DNA from: Maylandia zebra
Taxonomy: Eukaryota > Chordata > Actinopteri > Cichliformes > Cichlidae
Direction: 5' to 3'
DNA length: 64,000 bases
NCBI RefSeq assembly: GCF_041146795.1
Contig: NC_135169.1
Coordinates: 10,014,764-10,078,763, forward strand
Below are positions 57,001 to 64,000 of the stretch, piece after piece. The translations under genes and the position numbers were made by a program. The notes under the pieces are model-generated. The model was not told the origin of the DNA, made no database searches, and saw nothing but the letters and a program-made list of their open reading frames with translations. The first letter of the stretch is position 1. Each line of letters begins with the position of its first letter.

Positions 57001-60000
57001 ATGAAGCTTCTGTCGGCTGGACTGAAGGATCCAGGCTGGAGACTGGACACTCTCAGGTATGGAGAGAATGTCTGATAGAGGAGGAAGAGCTGGAAACATT
57101 TCCTGTGTCTTTCACTCACTTCCTGTTTCTTTCCTGCAGATGAGACATGAACAATCACACATACAGGAAAATTTTCAGGGACAGACACACTAGTCTAGCT
57201 GGGTAGTACATGGATATTTGTGTAGGGGGTCTCCAAGGAGCCTGTTTGCAGGAACATTAATGATAACTGATAAATCATGTTGAGAGTTTCATTAAAAGTA
57301 GACCTACAGTTAGGTCCATAAATATTTGGACAGACAACATTTTGTAACTTTAAATAGACTTTATTAGGTCAAAGGTGTACTGTACCTGAGATAGTGGCCA
57401 TTGTGTACCTAATAAAGTGTCAGCGATGTGTATGTTTCCCATGCTGTATGTCCACAGTCACAGTGATAGTCAGTGACACTGACAGAAGTTTGAAACAAGG
57501 CTGTGAATCATTTCAGTCTGTGTGTGTGACAAAGAGGCAGACAGGAGCAGCTAACATTTGGAAATGGAAGCTTAAATACTGGAAACTCTGATAAGCTAAT
57601 GCTGCTAATGGGCCATGTTAAAATCAGTATTTCATTCTCATTCTTTTGTTTGAGAACAATAATAATTCAATTTAATTCAATTTTATTTATATAGCGCCAA
57701 ATCTCAACAAAAGTCGCCTCAAGGCGCTTCATAGGTACAGAGAAAACCCAACAATCATATGACCCCCTATGAGCAAGCAGTCTTGCATATTTGTTTAATA
57801 TGTGCATTGAAGGACATGTCCTGGTCAAAAATGACTCCATGGTTCCTCACAGCGCTACCGGAGGCCAAGGTAATGCCATCCAGAGTAAGAATCTGCTTAG
57901 ATACCATATTTCTAAGATTTTCAGGGCCGAGTACAATAACCTCAGTTTGATCTGAATTAAGAAGCAGAAAGTTAGCGGCCATCCAGGTCTTTATGTCTTT
58001 AAGACATTCCTGCAGTTTAACTCATTGGTGTGTGTTATCTGGCTTCATGGACAGATAGAGCTGGGTGTCATCTGCATAGCAGTGTAAATGTATGCTATGT
58101 CTTCTAATGATGCTGCCTAAGTGAAGCTTGTATAGTGTAAACAGAATTGGTCCTAGCACTGAACCCTGTGGAACTCCATAATTAACCTTAGTGGGTGAAG
58201 AGGACTCTCCATTTACATGCACAAATTGGAGTCTATTAGATAGATATGATACAAACCACGGCAGCACAGTACCTGTAATACCTACAGCATGTTCTAATCG
58301 CTCTAATAGGATATTATGGTCAACAGTATCGAACGCTGCACTGAGGTCTAGCAGGACAAGCACAGAGATGAGTCCACTGTCAGAGGCCATAAGAAGATCA
58401 TTTGTAACCTTCACTAAAGCTGTTTCTGTGCTGTGATGAGCTCTGAAACCTGACTGAAACTCTTCAAATAAGCCATTCCTCTGCAGATGATCTGTTAGCT
58501 GTTTGACAACTACTCTTTCAAGGATGTTTGATATGAAAGGAAGGTTGGAGATTGGCCTATAATTAGCTAAAACAGCTGGGTCTAGAGATGGTTCTTTAAG
58601 TAAAGGTTTAACCACAGCCAGCTTCACATGTCTGAGAAAAGAATCACCAATTACCAGAGTTTGACCCCCGGCGGGTGTGTCACTGAGTGGGGAAAAACGA
58701 TTAGACACATGAACAGGCTTTTTTTCCTCTTGTACTTTCCCATTGTAGTGTATATTTTAGTGTTTTTTTCTGTAATGCAACCGTTCTCTGACTTGTATCC
58801 CCATGTGACGTCTTTGTTGTGTGTGTAAGGTTGGGGGGCGGGTTCATTCCACTGCAGGGCAACCTGCCACTGCATGTGGTGAATAAAATTTGAACTTGAA
58901 CTTAGCTGCTCACATTGTTATAAGGAAAGAGAAAACGGTATTAGCATTAGCTGCTAATAATTGTTCACCCCTAATTAGAATATGTCTCACGTTGTTAAAA
59001 AGTAAGGGAAAACAGTGTTAGCATTAGTGCATAATGCTATTTCACGTCAAATTAACATTAGTTAATAACGGCAGCCTACTTTGCATTAGCTACTCACATT
59101 TTTATAATGCAAGGGAAAATAGTGTTGTTTTAGCATTAGTTACTCACATTGTTAAAAAGTAAGGGAAAACAGTGTTAGCAGTAGCTAAGTATGCTAATTC
59201 ACATCAAATTAGCATTAGTTAATAACCGCAGCCTACTTAGCATTAGCTGCTCACTAATATACTGCTAATTCACATCAAATTAGCTTTAGCTGCTCACATT
59301 GTTATAAGGAAAGGGAAAACGGTATTAGCATTAGCTGCTAATAATTATTCACCCCTAATTAGAATTAGCCGCTAATGGCAGCCTACTTAGCATTAACTCC
59401 TCACATCCTTATAATCCAGGTGAAAAGAGTTAGCATTATCGGATAATGCTAATTCACATCAAATTAGTCTAAGTTAATAACGGCAGACTTCTTATCATTA
59501 GCTGCTGTCATTCTTATAAAGGAAAGGAAAACGGTATGAGCATAAGCTGCTACTGCTTATTCACCTAAAATTAGAATTAGCCCCTAATGGCGTCCTACTT
59601 AGCATTAACTCTTCACATCGCAGGGAAAAAGTTAAAATTGAATGAAAAATAGTGTTAGCATTAGCTTCTCATATTGTTAAAAAGTAGGAAAAAACATTGT
59701 TAGCATTAGAGGGTAATGTAATTCACCTCAAATTATCATTAGCTAATAACAGCACCCTACTTAGCATTAGCTGCTCACATTGTTATAAAGCAAGAACATA
59801 TGGTATTAGCATTAGCTGCCAATTCTTATTCACTTAAAATTGGCATTAGCCACTAATGTCAGTCTACTTAGCTAATTCACATCAAATTAACATTAGCTGC
59901 TAACATCAGCCTACTTAGCACTAGCTGCTCACATTGTTAAAAGGAAAGGGAAAACGGTATTAGCATTAGCTGCTAATAATTATTCACCCCTAATTAGAAA

Positions 60001-61437
60001 TAGGGTCCTCACATAGTTATAATTCAAGGCAAAAGCGTATAAGCGTTAGCTATTCACATAGTTAAAAACAGTGGTAGCGTTAGCAGATAATGCAAATTCA
60101 CATCAAGTTAGTAATAGCCTTGAACTGCGCTAATAAGAGCAGTTAACACTGCTAACTGCCCAAAAGAGCTGTTCCACAGTAACTGTATCCCTGACAACAC
60201 TTCAAAAAAAAAGCCTATAGTTACACTGAGAGTGATTGTTGTTGAACAAAATATGTTTTGTTGCTAATCATCCACAGCAATACAATTAGCTTAGTGATAT
60301 TAGGCTGCTGTTAGCTTGCAGCGAGGGGTGTTGGGACAAGGGGGGCCTCTTTCTGTGACTAACTAGAGGATTCAAGCCAATCAGATGACAATATTCACAT
60401 GACTCTCACTCGTTGAAGTGTTTTCCACCTCCTGCTGTCAGACCTGCAGGTTTATCCCTGTGCTGTTCTCCTCTGTCTTATAGTGGACACAAACAATTTT
60501 TTGCAGTGTGTGTATGTTGTGTTTCTCTGAAGCTCAGTTCACAACCAGCTCCTCTTATTTGTATATATTTAAAAACCGACACCACAGACAATTCATTCCC
60601 CCGGGCTTTCACTTTGATGAACACTGTGAATGTCCATGTGTATGAGAGCCATGTAATGTCCATGTGTGCATGCTGACTGTGCTGCTCTGACCCCCCTCCT
60701 CCTTTCAGGGTGGAGCCAGCTGGTGTCCGATGGTTGAGACCAGGTCTGAGGAAGTGTAAGTGTGTTTTTAATGGGATTCATGAAAACAAAGCAGAACACA
60801 TTCAAATATCTACATCATTCACATCTCTGATGTCAGGAGTCATCATCAAAGTGTCAATCAATGATCAATAACTGCAGCTGGATTGTGTTTGTTCTTTCCA
60901 TCAGATTCCTGTCAACTCACAATCGACACAAACACAGTGAACACAAAGCTCCAACTGTCTGACAACAACAGGAAGGTGACACGTGTGGAGGAGGTTCAGT
61001 CATATCCTGATCATCCAGACAGATTTGATGGTTTATATCCTCAGCTGCTGTGTAGAAATGGTCTGACTGGTCGCTGTTACTGGGAGGTCGAGTGCAGAGG
61101 AGACGTTTATATATCAGTGAGTTACAGAAGAATCAGAAGGAAAGGAAGCAGTGACTGTGTGTTTGGATGGAGTGATCATTCCTGGAGGCTGTACTGTGCT
61201 GGTGATGGTCCTCGTTCTGTCTGTCACAATAACAGATCAACATCCATCTCCTCCTCCTCCTCCTCCTCTGTCTCTAACAGAGCAGCAGTGTATGTGGACT
61301 GTCCTGCTGGCACTCTGTCCTTCTACAGAGTCTCCTCTGACACTCTGATCCACCTCCACACCTTCAACACCACATTCACTCAAACTCTTTATCCTGGGTT
61401 TTGGTTAGGGACTGGTTCCTCAGTGTCCCTGTGCTGA
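39057..61437 (+). CDS. NLR-C/NLRC3-like gene with LRR and B30.2 but no visible NACHT exon
   Basis: Exons: 39057-39188 (ATG at 39100), 39273-39377, 39574-39693, 41688-41834, 44604-44777, 44930-45103, 56883-57056, 60709-60755, 60905-61437. All have AG/GT borders, and phase is 2 up to the linker exon and 1 before the last, so the chain is open from ATG to the TGA at 61435-61437. The N-terminus ([20 protein letters not shown]) is typical of teleost NLR-C proteins, which in full form have FISNA-NACHT-LRR-B30.2. No exon of about 1.7 kb with Walker A/B motifs occurs between 41834 and 44604, where only intron and a hAT element lie. Teleost NLR-C proteins are cytosolic innate immune sensors; a NACHT-less product could not bind nucleotide. 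Assembly loss of the NACHT exon is possible. Confidence 0.8.
39100..41834 (+). CDS. N-terminal exons of the NLR-like gene
   Basis: Four coding exons (39100-39188, 39273-39377, 39574-39693, 41688-41834), each phase 2. They encode low-complexity, Ser/Pro/Glu-rich peptides: ...[32 protein letters not shown]...[22 protein letters not shown]...[25 protein letters not shown]...SFATET. The repeated AAER ending of exons 2 and 3 suggests exon duplication, as is usual for the repeat peptides before the FISNA domain of fish NLR-C genes. No death-fold or pyrin domain is visible. Confidence 0.75.
39694..40499. other. intron, no recognised feature
   Basis: First part of the intron between N-terminal exons 3 and 4. 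AT-rich, no long frame. Confidence 0.4.
40500..40682. mobile_element. terminal fragment of a Tc1-like element
   Basis: Ends in GGTGGCTGACTAAATACTTTTTTGCC-type sequence and CCCCACTGTA, the familiar end of a fish Tc1-family element. Upstream bases (GAAGTGTACCT, AAATTACTGACCTCTGTC) fit the same end. No partner end was found. Confidence 0.6.
40723..41036 (-). mobile_element. tRNA-derived SINE
   Basis: On the minus strand the head (41036 to about 40960) has an A box TGGCTCAAGAGTTGG and a B box GGTTCGAGCC (40984 to 40975), an internal RNA polymerase III promoter. The body carries GGGCAAGACACTTCACCC, and the tail AAAGCGCTTTGGGGTCC...GCGCTATATAAATACAGG resembles a LINE 3' end, presumably the enzyme that moved it. 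Flanks contain repeated ATGATG, possibly the target duplication. Confidence 0.85.
41037..41687. other. intron; degraded LINE 3' UTR near 41550-41620
   Basis: The stretch AATGGGAAGGAAAAGC...TTCTAACAGAACC resembles the 3' UTR of the LINE at 35363 (near 35510-35565). The rest is AT-rich with nothing recognised. Confidence 0.4.
41835..42565. other. intron where a NACHT exon would be expected; none seen
   Basis: No frame longer than about 80 codons and no P-loop-like GxxGxGK(S/T) on the plus strand. AT-rich microsatellite-like tracts occur at 41940-42090. Confidence 0.6.
42566..42672 (-). mobile_element. LINE fragment (RT)
   Basis: Nearly identical to 36558-36665 (the YADD region of the LINE at 35363), inserted in the intron before the LRR exons. 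Confidence 0.85.
42673..43254. other. intron, no recognised feature
   Basis: No coding frame of note. It ends in the 8-bp TTCTAAAC target site of the hAT element. Confidence 0.4.
43255..44198 (+). mobile_element. hAT element with BED-finger remnant
   Basis: 944 bp starting TAGGGCTGGGC and ending GCCCTGCTCTA, flanked by the 8-bp duplication TTCTAAAC (43247-43254 and 44199-44206). A plus-strand frame near 43470-43555 reads [17 protein letters not shown], the first half of a BED zinc finger as in ZBED/hAT transposases, but its second half is lost and the frame is short. Non-autonomous. Confidence 0.85.
44207..44603. other. intron before LRR exon 1
   Basis: Nothing recognised apart from the branch/acceptor region ending TTACTTTTCAG. 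Confidence 0.4.
44604..45103 (+). CDS. LRR exons 1 and 2 of the NLR-like gene
   Basis: Exons 44604-44777 and 44930-45103, 174 bp each (58 codons), phase 2. Each encodes two ribonuclease-inhibitor-type leucine-rich repeats: [36 protein letters not shown] and [39 protein letters not shown]. The exact 174-bp length and shared phase show origin by exon duplication. In this family the repeats form a horseshoe used for ligand sensing or autoinhibition. Confidence 0.9.
45165..45990 (-). mobile_element. Penelope-like element fragment
   Basis: Minus-strand ORF 45931-45290 (one internal stop at 45677) contains [32 protein letters not shown] and [20 protein letters not shown], conserved in the N-terminal region of Penelope-like reverse transcriptases just before the RT core. 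The RT core is missing and the frame is joined to a terminal segment (45165-45290) with GATGAGAGGTGAAACGTCTTCAAG-type sequence that fish Penelope-like elements carry. It lies in the intron after LRR exon 2. Confidence 0.75.
46080..47100. repeat. two related retroviral-LTR-like segments with a (GT)n(G)n tract
   Basis: 46088-46215 (GTTAGGGAAAATATTC, GCAAGCAAGGGCAGTCTC, GTCTTTATTTTATAC) and 46884-47060 (GTTGACAGGGGATTTC, CTTGCAAGAGGCACTC, TTCTTTATTTATACAAG) share order and spacing, and on the minus strand show TATAAATAAAG. This suggests two diverged LTR-type sequences, but I could not place both ends or a target duplication. 46228-46276 is a GT/G tract. Confidence 0.35.
47101..47989. other. intron, no recognised feature
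   Basis: AT-rich intronic sequence without supported genes. Confidence 0.35.
47990..48222 (-). mobile_element. Harbinger-like element end
   Basis: On the minus strand it begins TAGCTATGTCCAAATTCATGGGC and contains CCGATTACGTCACAG, CGAAGGCTGTCCCAATTTG and CCTTCGTGGCCCACCATAT, the order seen at 21037 and 23696. The other terminus was not located. Confidence 0.6.
48223..48909. other. intron, no recognised feature
   Basis: Contains a CTTCTTCTTCTTCTTC tract at 48230. No coding feature supported. Confidence 0.35.
48910..49590 (-). repeat. 3' LTR of Gypsy element 3
   Basis: 681 bp, from TGTAACC to TGTTACA. Contains an internal duplication of about 60 bp (49033 and 49192 segments) that includes GTGCACAGGCTCGCCACAC; the other LTR has it too. 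Confidence 0.93.
49591..50026 (-). other. 3' untranslated part of Gypsy element 3
   Basis: Between the last pol-derived frame and the 3' LTR. Contains the purine tract next to 49590; no coding feature. Confidence 0.7.
50027..50392 (-). pseudogene. C-terminal tail of Pol, element 3
   Basis: 121 codons, acidic then basic ([20 protein letters not shown]), the type of tail found after integrase in Gypsy polyproteins. It starts right where the integrase frame stops ([10 protein letters not shown]), and the domain normally between the two is absent, so a deletion with frame change is likely. Confidence 0.55.
50392..51843 (-). pseudogene. integrase part of Pol, element 3
   Basis: 483 codons starting in the end of RNase H ([10 protein letters not shown]). 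Zinc region HDEAGHQG...CCRRCVVSK; core [16 protein letters not shown] and CERMNRTLG give the D, D and E residues. The end [15 protein letters not shown] is the usual start of the C-terminal DNA-binding part, which is missing. Same gene as 51848-54436, separated by the LINE-tail insertion. Confidence 0.85.
51848..54436 (-). pseudogene. protease, RT and RNase H part of Pol, element 3
   Basis: 862 codons. Protease DSGS at residues 69-72; RT with [13 protein letters not shown] and YLDD at 556-559; RNase H with [27 protein letters not shown] and WTDNNPL. The frame opens after the gag stop in a different phase and the first codon given is GTG, so initiation is unclear. The last about 25 codons come from the LINE-tail insertion. 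Confidence 0.88.
51857..51947 (+). mobile_element. Rex3/RTE-type LINE tail inserted in pol, with 15-bp target duplication
   Basis: A 61-bp insert (51872-51932) ends in CGGATAAAGCGGATGAAGAT and (GGAT)n, the 3' end typical of teleost RTE/Rex3-type elements. It is flanked by GGAATGTACTTTATG at 51857-51871 and 51933-51947. Insert plus duplication is 76 bp, so it shifts the pol frame and adds stops. Confidence 0.85.
54448..55800 (-). CDS. gag: Gag of Gypsy element 3
   Basis: 450 codons, intact. RG-rich N-terminus (GRGRGAVGF...GRGRSRL), capsid-like helical region about 130-300, and a C-terminal cysteine region with C397-C411 ([15 protein letters not shown]) followed by a CCHC knuckle C417, C420, H425, C430. 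The two knuckles next to each other differ from the single knuckle of element 1. The stop is followed within 12 bp by the pol frame. Confidence 0.85.
   Translation of the reverse strand: MADFPSFGRGRGAVGFTPLHSFGRGRSRLLTAPVSSTPKPVLAELNENPIDGNCDNLQNAGSETSPTKEDLYAEIATQIGFSIGESIASCLESRLGSGVGNSVVGSANNVLSEPSLLNVIVKSDVKEPVCFRGDGCDSCSVQEWEEMMMTFFKRRGVPVAEQADDVLSKLLGRAREIVKVGIRSNPSVCLERGPEPIFEILKQHFSDTACSSMPLADFYATLPNSGETPFDYWLRLNRAMEVTEDCLKRQNKSFAYLTKELTAMFIRYCPDSELSLIFKCKPLQQWTVADVHEKLLEHGKDRKCTPQFSAVSALSFQQQEVSPNVQQATGNSKCITPSPTSTSASLTGLQAKPPTDRLDHVIALLEKVLEGQPRQAKLPAKDDVRVPRNQTHKIVPCVICGDTEHSTYHHCRAHQLCFICHAGDHTRAQCPRAVSVRVRGPDSATQQLGN
55991..56002 (-). other. primer binding site, tRNA-His type (element 3)
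   Basis: Minus strand TGGTGCCGTGAC, complementary to the last 12 bases of vertebrate tRNA-His with CCA, one base inside the 5' LTR. Confidence 0.75.
56004..56684 (-). repeat. 5' LTR of Gypsy element 3
   Basis: 681 bp, same length as the other LTR. Differences seen include C/T near 56028, G/A near 56193 and G/C near 56600. Confidence 0.93.
56883..57056 (+). CDS. LRR exon 3 of the NLR-like gene
   Basis: 174 bp, phase 2, acceptor TCTTCAG and donor GTATGG. Encodes [20 protein letters not shown] and [19 protein letters not shown], then [13 protein letters not shown], the usual last LRR before the B30.2 linker in fish NLR-C genes. Confidence 0.9.
57057..57660. other. intron, no recognised feature
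   Basis: Between LRR exon 3 and a LINE fragment. Nothing supported. Confidence 0.4.
57661..58710 (-). mobile_element. internally deleted LINE with an SGNH-type N-terminal segment joined to RT
   Basis: Same family as 35363-38730. The 3' tail (57666-57775) jumps to the RT thumb (57776-57982) and palm (58022-58620, with [11 protein letters not shown]). The 228-codon frame 58708-58022 begins [14 protein letters not shown] and [12 protein letters not shown], a GDS block as in the SGNH-hydrolase-like ORF1 of some CR1/L2-type LINEs, then passes directly into the RT. Endonuclease is deleted. Confidence 0.8.
58720..58905 (+). mobile_element. LINE 3' end
   Basis: Ends in GGTGAATAAAATTTGAACTTGAACTT, a 3' tail style of another teleost LINE. 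The part upstream is low complexity with no coding frame. Confidence 0.45.
58906..60115. repeat. degenerate tandem array of TTAGCATTAGC-rich units
   Basis: About 1.2 kb with repeated blocks: AGCATTAGCTGCTCACATTG, TTATAAGGAAAGGGAAAACG, GTATTAGCATTAGCTGC, TAATTCACATCAAATTAGC and GGCAGCCTACTTAGCATTA. Blocks recur about every 100-130 bp, with nearly identical longer segments at 58905, 59285 and 59925, suggesting a higher-order unit. No coding capacity. Confidence 0.8.
60116..60708. other. intron before the linker exon
   Basis: No recognised feature; ends with the pyrimidine-rich acceptor CCCCCCTCCTCCTTTCAG. Confidence 0.4.
60709..60755 (+). CDS. linker exon of the NLR-like gene
   Basis: 47 bp: [15 protein letters not shown], donor GTAAGT. 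Switches phase from 2 to 1. This short basic peptide precedes B30.2 in many fish NLR-C genes. Confidence 0.85.
60905..61437 (+). CDS. PRY-SPRY (B30.2) exon of the NLR-like gene
   Basis: Terminal coding exon, acceptor CCATCAG, stop TGA 61435-61437. It opens with [20 protein letters not shown] (PRY), then [95 protein letters not shown] and ends SVSLC. This is a complete B30.2 fold of about 175 residues. B30.2 domains are protein-binding modules (as in TRIM proteins); in fish NLRs they are thought to bind ligands. A (TCC)n run encodes seven serines and may vary in length. Confidence 0.95.
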
Positions 61438-62069
61438 GTGGAGTGTAAAGAGTGTCTCCTGTTAGAGAAACAGTCTGACTGTTGAACAGATAGTTCAGTC
61501 TGTACATGTCTGTCTCTTTCACTCACAAATACGTTTTCAGATTCATGGATTCAATCAGTTGATGTTTGAAACTCTTCTAAATGATTCCTTGTAAACTTCT
61601 TCCTCTTCAGTCGTTTAAAGATGGAAGCTCACATTATTCCAGGATCCACATGTTGTTTTTCTGTCTTTTTCCACTCAAAGCTTCACAGTGAATCTCAGTA
61701 TGTTATGTTTCTCTGAAGTTCAGTTCACAACAAGCTCCTCTGCATTTTTAACAAGTCTGAGCTCATTAAAATGAATCCAAATGCTTGATTTCTCTTTCTT
61801 AATGGGATGTTTCCAAAGTCTCCACATGCTCTTACCGTTGTTGGAAGCTCATCATGTGAAAATGTTTCAGCCATATCAGCTGAAAATATTGGCTCAATAG
61901 TTTTGAATGCAGTTCTAAGCAGAATCTGATTGTAGATTGGCATCATCTTCTTCCCTGGCTCTTGGACGAGGCGGACGCATATTTCCCCCTCTCCCTCCCT
62001 TATCTTGTCTGACTCTATCCCTGAGAGAGCCTCACATTCTCGCTCTTATTCTCCAAAAGAACTATTGAT
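61438..62069. other. 3' UTR / intergenic
   Basis: Follows the NLR stop. 60516-60562 and 61706-61742 share a TTCTCTGAAG..CAGTTCACAAC-like segment, so part of it may be a duplicated UTR. No convincing polyadenylation signal found. Confidence 0.4.
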
Positions 62070-62362
62070 TTGATCAACTGGTCTATTCTCAACTAGACGC
62101 CTGGGTTCGGGAGAGCCTGAGTGTCCTGGAGGGACGTTTCAAGCTGGATACACGATGGCAGAAGTGGTGTGTCTTGTGCCTGGCGGGACTGTCTATCGAA
62201 GACATTGAAGACATCTACCTATTCAGAACCATGGTAACAAGGTTCTTGTTGTTTGGAGCTGGCTTGGCCCTGTCTTATCAGAAATTGAAGAAAGCTGTGA
62301 CTGCTGTTCAAAACCCCACAAGGCTGGCCGCTATGATTGAAACTGTGGACTGTTCTTACTGA
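62070..62362 (+). CDS. unassigned ORF with hydrophobic segment
   Basis: Stop-free from about 62070 to the TGA at 62360-62362, without an early ATG. Reads LDAWVRESLSVLEGRFKLDT, RWQKWCVLCLAGLSIEDIED, then TRFLLFGAGLALSYQKLKKA, a possible membrane segment followed by basic residues. The following sequence to 62640 has Lys/Glu- and Thr-rich frames. It may be a remnant of a transposon or virus-like gene; I do not recognise it. Confidence 0.25.
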
Positions 62363-63290
62363 ATGAAATATGGGAAAGATCTTGGAGAAGCTCAACGCTC
62401 TTAAAAGAGAGATACATCTGGAGAACAACGAGGAGAACAACAACATTCCTCCTGGAGACTTGATAATGAGAACGAACTGACTCTCTTCCCTATTCCTCAA
62501 GGTCACCTGCGTAGGCTGTGGACTGTTGATCTTTGCCTAACAGGTGAAAGGACACTTTCTCAGGCTGAACTCGGGACACACACCCCGACACGCACACACA
62601 CGCACACACGTACACTGATACAGATACGCACTCACAACACTCCCTTCCCCTGGTGACAGACATAAACAAAGTTGATGGTTTGAATCCCATCAGGTCCTGG
62701 ACCCCTGCTCTCTGTCCAATCACAGACTGAACACATCAGCAGGACCACCAAAGTCCTCAGATTAATCCAGGGTCTGTCCTCAGCCTTTGAGAGCTTCAGT
62801 TCCTCACAGTTAGACAGACTGCAGTGAGCTTAATAAGCTGTGTTAGATTACACTTAGAGGGACAGCTTCATCTGTCAAACAGGATCTATGATCTATGATG
62901 GTTTGATTACTGCATTTAACAGAGTTCATGGTTGAGCTGAAAAAACAAGAAGACTCTGCAGGTGCACCTGGAGGTCTGTCATTAGATTTACTGCAGAAAC
63001 TGGATCAAACTGGATCCAACTGGAGCTCTTGTTGGGATCCAAGGTGGAAACTTAGCTTTGATATCCACACACTCTGCACGTCTGTGAGTAACTGTGATGA
63101 AGATGTGCAGAGATCTGTGTCCAAACAGGAGAAAGACTGTAAAGACTCTGTGCTTCTAACAGCCTCTGTTAACATATGTGAGGCTGTTTGTTGTTGTTGC
63201 CATGGAGCTTTGCACTGTTTGGGTCAGCAGGTCATGTGATCAGGTTTGTTCTGTGAGAGAGTGATATTATACCCCTCTCGTCAAAAAAAG
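62363..63290. other. intergenic; CA-rich tract and unassigned frame
   Basis: 62576-62615 is CA-rich. A frame at 62928-63239 (103 codons, starting MVELKKQEDSAGAPGG) has no recognised domain and ends in a Cys/His-rich stretch; I do not call it a gene. Confidence 0.35.
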
Positions 63291-63297
63291 TGACAGG

Positions 63298-63535
63298 TTA
63301 CTTCCGGAGCTCATTAATTATTCATGAGCTCCGGAAGTCCGGAAGTAGGAAGTAATTAAATTATCCCCTAATTAAATTAGCCCCTAATTAAATTAGCCCC
63401 TAATTAAATTAGCCCCTAATTAAATTAGCTCCGTAAGTCCGGAAGTAGGAAGTAATTAAATAATAAAAATATGATATTCATAAAAATATGATATTCATAA
63501 AAATATGATATTCATAAAAATATAATTGATTATTT
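63298..63535. repeat. compound tandem repeats: 16-bp and 17-bp units between inverted CCGGAAGT blocks
   Basis: CTTCCGGAGCTCATTAATT at 63302 and its inverse near 63335 form a hairpin-like structure. Next come four copies of CCCCTAATTAAATTAG (63364-63430), a second AGTCCGGAAGTAGGAAG block, then three copies of AAAAATATGATATTCAT (63466-63515). Confidence 0.85.
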
Positions 63536-64000
63536 AGAAAGTTTCTTATATATCAAAATAGCATTCTTTTATTTCTTTAAGCAATTAAAAAATTTATTTA
63601 TTTTTTATGCTCAAAAAACGCCATCTGGTGGTGGGTCAGTGTGTGCGCGCGCCCGCGCGCGCCCGAGGCTGTGTGTCTGGGCGCGCGGGGGCGCGCCCGT
63701 GTCTCCGGACCGTGCTCTCTCGGGCTCTGTGCTCATGTGTTTAAAAATGTATTAAACCATATTAAAATTGTTTAGTTAAACTTGTGCTTTTGTAACGTTC
63801 AGTATGGCCACAAACACATGCTGCATGCCTTGGGGGAAAACTTTATTTCGATTTATATGCATTTGTAGATTTAGAATAAAACTCATACTCAGAAAAAACA
63901 ACTCGCGATCCCCGCAGCCCCCTTAACCTAATCCTTAGATACATAAGCAGGGAAAACTCCTTAAAAAACCCTCCGCTATTTCTCCAAAACCCTACAATAA
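63536..64000. other. window end: AT-rich then GC-rich sequence
   Basis: 63641-63680 is a GCGC-rich tract, followed by ordinary sequence. Nothing recognised. Confidence 0.4.

Overview
This is vertebrate nuclear DNA, almost certainly from a bony fish, probably a spiny-rayed one such as a cichlid. Evidence: spliced immune-receptor exons with consensus splice sites, teleost-type NLR-C (NLRC3-like) exons ending in a PRY/SPRY (B30.2) exon, and a dense mix of fish transposons (Ty3/Gypsy, L2- and Rex-type LINEs, Tc1, hAT, Harbinger-like, Penelope-like, a tRNA-derived SINE). Species cannot be fixed by reading alone.

Layout. 1-4920: last five exons (+) of an inhibitory immunoglobulin-superfamily receptor, FCRL/CD22-like, whose tail carries four Y-x-x-I/V motifs; its introns hold LINE scraps. 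5722-13560: a young, intact Ty3/Gypsy element on the minus strand. 13.7-17.1 kb: a decayed Harbinger-like element with a Myb/SANT-type gene, interrupted by a hAT element. 17.3-20.8 kb: an L2-type LINE split by a second L2 tail and by a retroviral-type solo LTR. 21.0-28.4 kb: Harbinger-like non-autonomous elements, one of which contains a second, non-autonomous Gypsy element. 28.4-29.6 kb: an 18-bp minisatellite. 29.6-30.1 kb: a possible interferon-responsive promoter. 30.3-35.0 kb: a second Myb/SANT element with a nested hAT MITE, then a Tc1 element with very long inverted repeats. 35.4-38.7 kb: a nearly full-length LINE.

39057-61437 (+): an NLR-C-like gene with four short N-terminal exons, three ribonuclease-inhibitor-type LRR exons, a short linker exon and a B30.2 exon. 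No FISNA/NACHT exon is visible between the N-terminal and LRR exons, although splice phase is kept across the gap. Its longest intron carries a Penelope-like fragment and a third Gypsy element (48910-56684). Beyond the gene lie simple repeats and an unassigned ORF.

The most unusual item is the second Gypsy element (24283-28269). Its gag-protease reading frame runs without a stop into about 200 codons that look like the C-terminal half of a host LSM14B/RAP55 protein (FDF, FFD and TFG boxes). This segment replaces reverse transcriptase, most of RNase H and integrase. The two LTRs differ at only one position that I found and are flanked by a 4-bp target duplication, so the chimera probably moved as a unit, with enzymes supplied in trans. 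All three Gypsy elements lie on the minus strand, antisense to the host genes, and have primer sites matching three different tRNAs (Leu, Pro, His).
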